DNA from: Desulfobacteraceae bacterium
GTDB taxonomy: Bacteria; Desulfobacterota; Desulfobacteria; Desulfobacterales; Desulfosarcinaceae
Length of the DNA stretch: 15,261 nt
Assembly: GCA_027025615.1 (NCBI GenBank)
Contig: JALVQM010000230.1
Location: 1 to 15,261, forward strand
Direction: 5' to 3'
The position numbers and the translations under genes were made by a program. Under the pieces are notes generated by a model. The model was not told where the DNA came from. It worked only from the letters and a program-made list of their open reading frames with translations, and searched no databases. Below are positions 1 through 5,606 of the stretch, piece by piece; the stretch's first letter is position 1; every line of letters begins with the position of its first letter.

Positions 1-858
1 CAGAACCAGGTTGTCCATGTGAAAGAAAAACATGTATGGGGAAGGGTTAACATAGCGCTGGGCCCGGTAAAGACCAAGCAAATCAGCTGGAGCAGGGCTG
101 ACAAAAGGCTGGGATATTACCGCCTGGATAATTTCTCCCTGACAAATGTATTGTTTAACCTGCTTTACCCTGGCCTTGAATGAGGACGAATCCATCCTGC
201 CCACCAGTGACAGGGTACAACTTTCAGACCGCGGCTTGAAATCGGCCCGGGCAGATAGCAGGCTTTGAATCCTGTCCAGGCGACGGTGACAATCCTGGAA
301 AACCTGGACAGCCGACCGCCCGTTTTCCAGATAACCGAGGGCAACACAGAACAGACTGTTCTGAACATTATCGAAAATCAGCAGGTCCGACGGGACCATG
401 AAGTGAGCCAAAGGTAATTGTGGATCAAGTCGATTTGGCAGATCTTCGAAAAAAGAAACCATTTCATAGGTAAGATAACCCACAAGGCCGCCCCAGAAAC
501 GGGGCAGCTCAGGACAGGCAGCCGGCCTGAACCTGGACATGTATTTCTTTAGAATCTCCAAGGGTTTTCCGGCATGGTTTAAGGAAGCAATGCTGCCTGC
601 CTCTTCAATGGTGACCTTGTCTCTAAACACCCGCACCTGGGAAAAGGCCGAAATTCCGAGGAAACTGTAACGTCCCCATTTCTCACCACCTTCGACACTT
701 TCCAGCAAAAATACAGGTCCCCTGTCGCGGTAAATCTTGTACAGGAGCGACACCGGAGTTTCGGTGTCGGCCAGGATCTGGCGACATACCGGGATCACGT
801 TGCAATGCCCGGCCTGGTTTAAAAATTCTTTTTTATCCGGAAAAGACTTGATCAACAT
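1..858 (-). CDS. trpE: Anthranilate synthase component I, N-terminal part (runs off left edge)
   Basis: Anthranilate synthase component I converts chorismate plus ammonia (supplied by TrpG) to anthranilate, the first step of tryptophan synthesis. The frame is open from the ATG at 858 to the window edge, 286 codons of a protein that is normally about 490 residues, so the C-terminal chorismate-binding half is mostly missing here. Visible family motifs are LLES (residues 51-54) and NPSPYMFF (271-278), which together form the tryptophan feedback site in known TrpE proteins. GRYSFLG (62-68), GGLVGY (123-128) and the stretch from FKARVK to AVISQPF (227-252) at the start of the chorismate-binding domain are also present. 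The ATG is preceded by GAGG with an 8-base spacer, and a stop codon lies 9 codons upstream. Both feedback motifs are intact, so the enzyme is probably Trp-inhibited. It is transcribed divergently from aroF behind its own Trp-codon leader. Other trp genes may follow to the left (inference). Confidence 0.96.
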   Translation of the reverse strand, partial: MLIKSFPDKKEFLNQAGHCNVIPVCRQILADTETPVSLLYKIYRDRGPVFLLESVEGGEKWGRYSFLGISAFSQVRVFRDKVTIEEAGSIASLNHAGKPLEILKKYMSRFRPAACPELPRFWGGLVGYLTYEMVSFFEDLPNRLDPQLPLAHFMVPSDLLIFDNVQNSLFCVALGYLENGRSAVQVFQDCHRRLDRIQSLLSARADFKPRSESCTLSLVGRMDSSSFKARVKQVKQYICQGEIIQAVISQPFVSPAPADLLGLYRAQRYVNPSPYMFFFHMDNLVL

Positions 859-935
859 CTTCAAAACCTCTGGATTATTCCTTCCTCAACTGGTTTCTGA
901 AAAATTCCCCGGCGGCCCACTTGCATGCGGCCCAT

Positions 936-979
936 AAAAAAACCGCGGGCTGCCTTGTTCCAGGGGGCGGTCCGCGGTT
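936..979 (-). terminator. Rho-independent terminator/attenuator in the trpE leader
   Basis: Read on the minus strand, AACCGCGG (979-972) pairs with CCGCGGTT (948-941) around a 23-base loop, and a run of seven T follows (942-936). It lies inside the trpE transcript, about 80 bases before the start codon and downstream of a Trp-codon leader peptide, so it is best read as an attenuator rather than the end of another gene. Stem and T-run are seen directly; regulation is inferred. Confidence 0.75.
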
Positions 980-982
980 GGG

Positions 983-1017
983 ATTACAACTTGTAATGAC
1001 GGTAAGCTTATCCGTCA
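983..1017 (-). promoter_or_regulatory. Two hairpins preceding the trpE attenuator
   Basis: On the minus strand a hairpin TGACGG/CCGTCA (1017-1012 with 1002-997) has the TAA stop codon of the leader peptide in its loop. It is followed immediately by a perfect inverted repeat ATTACAA-G-TTGTAAT (997-983), then the terminator. The order stop-codon hairpin, second hairpin, terminator is the same as in the divergent aroF leader. I could not identify a clearly stronger antiterminator pairing. One weak option pairs bases 1059-1053, over the second Trp codon, with 981-974 in the 5' arm of the terminator, with one bulged base. Confidence 0.5.
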
Positions 1018-1100
1018 GGGCATCCGGCCACCTCCCCTTTAGCGGGAATACGCCAACGCCAAGCCCTAAGGATATTCTCTATGCCAAAATAATCGCTCAT
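1008..1100 (-). CDS. trpL: Putative trpE leader peptide (30 aa, Trp-Arg-Trp)
   Basis: A 30-codon open frame runs from ATG (1100-1098) to TAA (1010-1008) on the minus strand, between a sigma70-like promoter and the terminator that precedes trpE. It reads MSDYFGIENILRAWRWRIP and ends in GCPDG. Trp codons 14 and 16 (1061-1059 and 1055-1053) are separated by a single Arg codon. Closely spaced codons for the pathway's end product in a short ORF before an attenuator are the signature of ribosome-mediated attenuation. There is no good Shine-Dalgarno, and the predicted transcription start lies only a few bases before the ATG, so translation might be leaderless or the promoter assignment slightly off. 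The symbol is by function, not by recognised homology to enteric trpL. Confidence 0.6.
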   Translation of the reverse strand: MSDYFGIENILRAWRWRIPAKGEVAGCPDG

Positions 1101-1108
1101 TGTTGCAA

Positions 1109-1138
1109 TGTGTAGCCAACACCTGCCAAAGTTGTCAA
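1109..1138 (-). promoter_or_regulatory. Predicted sigma70 promoter for trpE leader
   Basis: On the minus strand a perfect -35 box TTGACA (1138-1133) is followed after 18 bases by TACACA (1114-1109), or after 17 bases by CTACAC. Transcription would begin near 1102, at or just before the ATG of the leader peptide. The -35 match is strong and the -10 is only fair. Confidence 0.5.
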
Positions 1139-1159
1139 GACTTTTTTACATTTTGCCAG

Positions 1160-1176
1160 CCTGCCAGACCGGCAGG
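1160..1176. promoter_or_regulatory. Inverted repeat between divergent promoters, possible operator
   Basis: CCTGCC (1160-1165) and GGCAGG (1171-1176) form a 6-base inverted repeat with a 5-base centre. It lies roughly midway between the two outward-facing -35 boxes at 1133-1138 and 1189-1194, and is flanked by TTTT and AAAA tracts. The position suits a repressor or activator controlling both trpE and aroF. No known regulator motif is recognised. Confidence 0.35.
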
Positions 1177-1188
1177 GTGAAAATTTCC

Positions 1189-1218
1189 TTGACAAACGGC
1201 TTGCTGGCTGCAAAAAAT
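1189..1218 (+). promoter_or_regulatory. Predicted sigma70 promoter for aroF leader
   Basis: A perfect -35 box TTGACA (1189-1194) is followed by AAAAAT (1213-1218) after 18 bases, a weak -10. A second possible pair, TTGATA (1229-1234) with GAAATA or AAATAA near 1252-1258, would start transcription inside the leader peptide and is less likely. The existence of a promoter here is supported by the divergent arrangement; the exact boxes are uncertain. Confidence 0.4.
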
Positions 1219-1257
1219 CAAGACAATGTTGATAAGACAACTGTACCGGATGAAATA

Positions 1258-1350
1258 ATGGTTTCGTTGGGCATGATTTCAGGTTATGAGTGGCGCTGGT
1301 GGCAGAATTGCCTATGGCAGAGGTATGCCAGGCGGTCTTGGCGCATCTGA
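1258..1350 (+). CDS. Putative aroF leader peptide (30 aa, five Trp codons)
   Basis: A short frame from ATG 1258 to TGA 1348-1350 encodes 30 residues beginning MVSLGMISGYEWRWWQ and ending RRSWRI. Trp codons lie at 1291, 1297, 1300, 1315 and 1339, so 5 of 30 residues are Trp (expected roughly 1 in 80), with three of them inside four codons. It is followed directly by three hairpins ending in a terminator just before the DAHP synthase gene. That is the arrangement of an amino-acid attenuator sensing charged tRNA-Trp. The upstream Shine-Dalgarno is weak (GGAT at 1248-1251), and an internal ATG at 1273 would give 25 residues with all the Trp codons kept. The peptide is the same length as the leader of divergent trpE. 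The Trp-rich frame is directly visible; the function is inferred. Confidence 0.7.
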   Translation: MVSLGMISGYEWRWWQNCLWQRYARRSWRI

Positions 1351-1399
1351 ATTCATGTTACACGAATTCAACGACCGTGGGCATCCTGTCCCACGGTCG
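1348..1399 (+). promoter_or_regulatory. Leader hairpins upstream of the aroF attenuator
   Basis: The first hairpin, TGAATTC/GAATTCA (1348-1354 with 1364-1370), contains the leader stop codon in its 5' arm. The second, CGACCGTGGG/CCCACGGTCG (1372-1381 with 1390-1399), is a perfect 10-base-pair stem with an 8-base loop. The 3' arm of the second stem can instead pair with the 5' arm of the terminator: CCCACGGTC (1390-1398) with GGTCGTGGG (1409-1417), nine pairs including two G-U. This gives the mutually exclusive 1:2, 2:3 and 3:4 pairings of a classic attenuator. Trp codons lie 30 or more bases before segment 1, so how a stalled ribosome would bias the choice is not obvious. Confidence 0.65.
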
Positions 1400-1406
1400 A
1401 AAATTC

Positions 1407-1443
1407 AGGGTCGTGGGGGCTGCCGCCACGGCCCTTGTTTTTT
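1407..1443 (+). terminator. Rho-independent attenuator in front of aroF
   Basis: GGGTCGTGG (1408-1416) pairs with CCACGGCCC (1426-1434), nine pairs with one G-U, extended by A1407-T1435, around a 9-base loop. The T-rich tract TTGTTTTTT (1435-1443) follows. The Shine-Dalgarno of aroF (GAGGAGG, 1444-1450) begins at the next base, so terminated transcripts would exclude the coding region. Confidence 0.8.
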
Positions 1444-1457
1444 GAGGAGGTTTGCTC

Positions 1458-2483
1458 ATGCTGGTTGTAATGGATAAAAACGCAACGGACGAACAGGTTC
1501 AGGCAGTAGTCGCGGTTATCGAACGCCAGGGCTACACAGCCCGCCCGATCCCCGGTGGCGACCGGGTTTCCATAGGTGTTCTTAACAACCCCGGGCCGGT
1601 AGACCCTACTCTGTTTATAGGCCTGCCGGGAGTCAAGGAAGCGGTTCCCATCACCAAGCCCTACAAACTGGTAAGCCGTGAATCAAAATCTGACGACACA
1701 GTTGTAGATGTAGGCGGCATCAAGATAGGCGCCAGCCAAATCGTGTTGATTGCCGGGCCCTGCGCCATAGAAAGTGAAGATCAGGCTCTGGCCATCGCCG
1801 AACTTGTAAGCAAGACGGGGGCGACAATATTCAGGGGCGGAGCTTTCAAACCGCGCACCTCGCCCTATTCTTTCCAGGGGCTGGGAGAAAAAGGCCTTGA
1901 AATACTGGCCCGGGTTAGACAGGTTACAGGAATGCCGGTAGTTACCGAGGCCATGGACTGCGAGTCATTCGGCCTGGTTGAAAAGTACGCTGACATGATT
2001 CAGATAGGCGCGCGAAACATGCAAAACTTCAGCCTGCTGAAGCGGGCCGGACAATCTCATATCCCGGTTCTGCTGAAGCGGGGCTTGTCGGCCACAGTCG
2101 AGGAATGGCTCATGGCAGCCGAATACATTCTGGAAGGCGGCAACACCCAGGTTGTACTCTGCGAGCGGGGAGTACGTACCTTTGTGCGCCACAGCCGTAA
2201 CACCCTTGACCTGTCAGCCGTAGCCGTAATAAAGCGCGAAAGCCACCTGCCGGTAATTGTCGATCCCAGCCACGCCGCCGGACGGCGGGACCAGGTATTG
2301 CCACTGGCAAGGGCTGCCGCGGCCATGGGCTGCCATGGCCTGATGGTTGAAGTCCACCACCACCCCGAAGAGGCCCTCAGTGACGGTGCCCAGTCCCTCT
2401 ATCCTGACCAATTTGCCCGTTTGAGCCGCGAAACCAGCCAATTGTACAACCTGCTTTATGCAAAAGAAGGACAAAGTTCATGA
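1458..2483 (+). CDS. aroF: DAHP synthase, type I-beta with N-terminal ACT-like domain
   Basis: 3-deoxy-D-arabino-heptulosonate 7-phosphate synthase condenses phosphoenolpyruvate and erythrose 4-phosphate, the entry step of the shikimate pathway. Residues 1 to about 70 form the ferredoxin/ACT-like regulatory domain of the Thermotoga-type enzyme, which there mediates Tyr/Phe inhibition. The TIM barrel follows, with AGPCAIES (99-106), KPRTSPYSFQG (131-141), IGARNMQN (183-190), KRG (207-209) and DPSHAAGRRD (269-278). The expected metal ligands Cys102, His272, Glu298 and Asp309 are all present. Length is 341 residues, normal for the subfamily. The start is ATG 1458, preceded by GAGGAGG with a 7-base spacer; the TTG at 1452 lies too close to that site. 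The stop overlaps the aroB start (ATGA). An upstream Trp-rich leader suggests attenuation. The symbol varies between aroF, aroG and aroA in databases. Confidence 0.97.
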   Translation: MLVVMDKNATDEQVQAVVAVIERQGYTARPIPGGDRVSIGVLNNPGPVDPTLFIGLPGVKEAVPITKPYKLVSRESKSDDTVVDVGGIKIGASQIVLIAGPCAIESEDQALAIAELVSKTGATIFRGGAFKPRTSPYSFQGLGEKGLEILARVRQVTGMPVVTEAMDCESFGLVEKYADMIQIGARNMQNFSLLKRAGQSHIPVLLKRGLSATVEEWLMAAEYILEGGNTQVVLCERGVRTFVRHSRNTLDLSAVAVIKRESHLPVIVDPSHAAGRRDQVLPLARAAAAMGCHGLMVEVHHHPEEALSDGAQSLYPDQFARLSRETSQLYNLLYAKEGQSS

Positions 2484-3517
2484 CCCTCCAGCCGCCTGTT
2501 TACGTAAATGGGAAAACCGGACGCAGCCTGATTCTGGTGGGAGAATCTTTAGCCAATCTCAGGCAACATACAGCCGGACGGACCACGGTCATAATCACCG
2601 ATAAGGAAGTAATGCGCCATTGGGGTCACCTGTTGGAATCAATGGATACCATCGTGATCGGCTGTGGAGAACAGTTCAAGACTCTGCCAACGGTAGAGTT
2701 CATTTACGACGAACTTATCCGACGCCAGGCTGACCGCTCTGCTTTCCTGGTCGGTGTTGGAGGCGGCATCGTTTGTGATATTACCGGCTTTGCCGCTTCT
2801 ACCTACATGCGCGGAATCGGTTTCGGACTGGTACCCACAAGTCTTCTAGCCCAGGTAGATGCCAGCGTGGGGGGTAAAACCGGAGTCAACCACAAGGGTT
2901 TCAAAAACATGATCGGAGTTTTCAATCAGCCGGAATTCGTCATATGCGATCTGGAAGTGCTTTCCAGCCTGCCCAAGGACCAAATAGCCTCGGGCATGGC
3001 GGAAATCGTCAAGCATGCCACCATATGCGATGCCGACATGTTTGCTTTCCTGGAGGCAAACCATCAAGCCGCCCAATCCCTGGATCCGGATGTATTATCC
3101 CGACTTATCCACCGCTCGGTTGTAATTAAAGCCGGCGTGGTGAACCAAGACGAAAAAGAAGCCGGACCACGCAGGATACTGAACTTCGGTCATACCTTCG
3201 GTCATGCCATCGAAAAATGCACCGGAATGTACCACGGTCAGGCAGTCAGTATCGGAATGGTGCTGGCCGCCAGATTGTCCCAGCAACTGGCGGGCCTTGA
3301 TCCTTCGGCCACAGGCCGCCTGGAAGACCTGCTGGAATATCTCTCGTTGCCCACCAGGCTGCCTGTACCGGGTGAGAAAATCGCCAGCGCAATTTTCATG
3401 GACAAGAAAAGAAAACTGGACAAGATCTTTTTCGTTTTGCTCCAAGACATCGGCAAGGCCGGCATCCACCAGATCGATATCAATAAGCTGAGCATTTGGC
3501 TTACACAATTATCGTAA
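2480..3517 (+). CDS. aroB: 3-dehydroquinate synthase (classical, NAD/metal dependent)
   Basis: Converts DAHP to 3-dehydroquinate, step two of the shikimate pathway, in the cytoplasm. The 345-residue protein has the NAD-binding VGGGIVCD segment (93-100), the signature DASVGGKTGVN (127-137) and the metal ligands Glu175 (in GMAEIVKHA), His238 (in NFGHTFGHA) and His252 (in YHGQAVS). Basic MDKKRK (307-312) fits the substrate phosphate-binding region. The ATG overlaps the aroF stop by four bases, and AAGGA lies 8 bases upstream, so the two genes are probably translationally coupled. A second, unrelated DHQ synthase (type II) is encoded at the right edge of this window, so this gene is either redundant or the main route. 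No terminator is evident after it. Confidence 0.97.
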   Translation: MTLQPPVYVNGKTGRSLILVGESLANLRQHTAGRTTVIITDKEVMRHWGHLLESMDTIVIGCGEQFKTLPTVEFIYDELIRRQADRSAFLVGVGGGIVCDITGFAASTYMRGIGFGLVPTSLLAQVDASVGGKTGVNHKGFKNMIGVFNQPEFVICDLEVLSSLPKDQIASGMAEIVKHATICDADMFAFLEANHQAAQSLDPDVLSRLIHRSVVIKAGVVNQDEKEAGPRRILNFGHTFGHAIEKCTGMYHGQAVSIGMVLAARLSQQLAGLDPSATGRLEDLLEYLSLPTRLPVPGEKIASAIFMDKKRKLDKIFFVLLQDIGKAGIHQIDINKLSIWLTQLS

Positions 3518-3574
3518 TAAAACCTGTCGCAGTTTCCCTTCCATTCATTCCCCTTGCATGCATGTTTAATTTTG

Positions 3575-3603
3575 TTGACCGCAGCAATCAGTCAATTTAA
3601 TAG
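3575..3603 (+). promoter_or_regulatory. Possible promoter before the large membrane protein
   Basis: TTGACC (3575-3580), one mismatch from the -35 consensus, is followed after 17 bases by TAATAG (3598-3603), a poor -10. It is the best sigma70-like pair in the 118-base gap between aroB and the next gene. Confidence 0.3.
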
Positions 3604-3635
3604 TATCTGGTCTGCTAAGCTGCTGTTTCTTTGCC

Positions 3636-5606
3636 TTGTTTAACCGACAGGATAATTGTCGAGCTAAAAAGGAAAAGGTATCCTCATTGAGAAGCCGGGC
3701 ATTTGGCAAGCAAAAAGTATCGAGTCTGGTCATTGTTCTTCCCCTTGTTATCGGCCTTGCTATCGCCAGGCTGATCTGGCCCAGAATAATTCTCCCGTTT
3801 TCCAATCCATGGCAGGTAACAGGCCCCCTGACATTGATTCAATACAATCCTGCCAACGATTTTCTAAGATTTGGATTATGGATAAGCCTGCCTCTGCTGC
3901 TGCTTTTTGTGTTCTGGACAGCAACCCGAAACAGGTTGTCAATATGGGAACCTGTCAGGAACCGGACCAATTTGCTTCAGTCCGTCAGGCCGACCAGCTC
4001 TGATCTGGGAAGAAGCAGAAAAATTTGGATCATAATGGCAGCCCTGGCTATCCTGGCAGCTTTGAATCTGCCCACTCATTTAGGCTCGAGTGCAATTGTT
4101 GACGGCTTTCATGAAGGGGAAACCATGGGCACGGCGGTATCAATCATGCACGGCCGGGCACCTTACCGGGACATAATTTTCCTGCACGGTCCTTACCAGG
4201 ATCCCCTTCGTTCGATATTGGCTTTCCGCTTGATGGGCAGATCGACCGGTGCCGTTCGCTCACTTGAATCAATTCACAAAATTGTCGCTTTTATCTTGAT
4301 GGCAATGCTATGTCTGGTACTTTTTCCTGGACGGCCGGCCTTGGCCACAGTCCTGTTCCTGACTATGGCTCTGCTGCATTTCACCAGCAGGCTGGGCTTG
4401 CCCAACATGCTAATCCTTTCCGGCCGTGACATTATGACATTTGCTTTCCTGATTTGTTGCGCATGCTTGGAAAACATAGATTTTAAATCCCGGTCACGGC
4501 CATGGGCCTTGGCATTAATGACTTTCGGGTTTTGCGGAATTGCCATCACTGCATTTGCCTATAGTGTCGACCGGGGATTTTTCCTAAGCGCCGCCATGTT
4601 GCTCCTGCTCCCCGCGATATGGTTCCGTATGAGGACAGCCGGGCAGGCAACAATATTTACCCTGTCGTCAATAGCGGCAATTGCCATAGCTGCCGGTATC
4701 ATATATTTGTCAATCCAGGGGCAGATCAAACCTTTTTTCGTTTTCGTTTTCAAGATAATGCCAAAATACAAGGAGCTGATGGACGGAAAAATCTTTCCCA
4801 TAAACCAGCCTCGTTTTCTTCTGTTTTGCACAATGATTGCCGCCTGTACGTATCTGGTTTTTCTGAAAATTCTACAACACTGGACAGGCAGGGACCTTAC
4901 GTGGTCTGAAAAGATCGGATCCATTGCCAAAAATCATCTTTCCTTGACAGCCATGGCCCTTCTAAGCGTGTTCTATTTCCGCAGCAGCCTGGGCCGTTCC
5001 GACTGGTCCCACATAATATGCAATGCTCATGCGTCTTTCTTGCTGGCAGCCAAGCTGCTGATAGACACATTTTCATCCGGTCCAAACCGAAACAAGATTT
5101 ACAAGGGGGAAAAGGTTCTTAAGAAATTTTTACCTGCCTTGTTTATGCTAGTCCTGGTGATCACCGGTTTTCGCTGCTTTGCCAGCGATCTTATCCGCTA
5201 CAACTTTCCACTCTCGGTTGCCGATTACCAGATGATGCGGCCTCAGGACGTAAAAACAGTAGCCTATCTCAAAGCAGAAATGAATCCGGATGACGAATTT
5301 TACACCTTGACATCGGAAGGAATGTGGTACTATTGGCTTGATTGCCCAAGCCCAACCCGCCATGCGATAGCATGGTTTGCCATGCCCGTCTTTTACCAGG
5401 AAGAAATTGTTCACGACCTTGAAAGAAAGAAAGTGCGTTTCATTTTGCTAAAAAACAACTACTGGTCATCCGCCATCGATCAGATTCCAATAGAACGCCG
5501 GCTGCCTATAGTAGTAAAGTATATAAAAAAGCATTACATGCAAGACAGGACCATCGGTGACAATCAGTTGTGGGTCAGAAAATTTCATTTCCCTGAGCAA
5601 GGCTAG
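3636..5606 (+). CDS. Large polytopic membrane protein, GT-C glycosyltransferase-like
   Basis: I do not recognise a named family. The product is up to 656 residues with roughly ten or more hydrophobic segments between about residue 30 and 525, then a soluble C-terminal part of about 130 residues. After the third membrane segment comes an acidic loop with DGFHEGETMG (156-165), then APYRDIIFLHGPYQDP (175-190). An acidic motif in the first large extracytoplasmic loop followed by a His/Gly/Pro-rich segment resembles polyprenyl-phosphate-sugar-dependent GT-C transferases, so transfer of a sugar to an envelope glycan, lipid or protein is the likely role (inference). The TTG at 3636 lacks a Shine-Dalgarno. 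TTG 3687, preceded by AAAGG with an 8-base spacer, would give 639 residues and is a good alternative. The gene ends in a CTAG shared with the convergent FAD gene. Confidence 0.7.
   Translation: MFNRQDNCRAKKEKVSSLRSRAFGKQKVSSLVIVLPLVIGLAIARLIWPRIILPFSNPWQVTGPLTLIQYNPANDFLRFGLWISLPLLLLFVFWTATRNRLSIWEPVRNRTNLLQSVRPTSSDLGRSRKIWIIMAALAILAALNLPTHLGSSAIVDGFHEGETMGTAVSIMHGRAPYRDIIFLHGPYQDPLRSILAFRLMGRSTGAVRSLESIHKIVAFILMAMLCLVLFPGRPALATVLFLTMALLHFTSRLGLPNMLILSGRDIMTFAFLICCACLENIDFKSRSRPWALALMTFGFCGIAITAFAYSVDRGFFLSAAMLLLLPAIWFRMRTAGQATIFTLSSIAAIAIAAGIIYLSIQGQIKPFFVFVFKIMPKYKELMDGKIFPINQPRFLLFCTMIAACTYLVFLKILQHWTGRDLTWSEKIGSIAKNHLSLTAMALLSVFYFRSSLGRSDWSHIICNAHASFLLAAKLLIDTFSSGPNRNKIYKGEKVLKKFLPALFMLVLVITGFRCFASDLIRYNFPLSVADYQMMRPQDVKTVAYLKAEMNPDDEFYTLTSEGMWYYWLDCPSPTRHAIAWFAMPVFYQEEIVHDLERKKVRFILLKNNYWSSAIDQIPIERRLPIVVKYIKKHYMQDRTIGDNQLWVRKFHFPEQG

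Noticed and set aside
936..1017. T-box riboswitch in front of trpE
   Set aside because: The CCGCGG terminator recalls T-box terminators, but the conserved AGGGTGG-N-ACCGCG antiterminator sequence is absent and there is no room for a full stem I. A Trp-codon leader peptide explains the region better.
1108..1257. N-terminal extension of the Trp-rich frame, starting at ATG 1108
   Set aside because: It begins upstream of the likely promoter, crosses the operator-like repeat and shows no protein-like conservation; only the part from 1258 looks meaningful.
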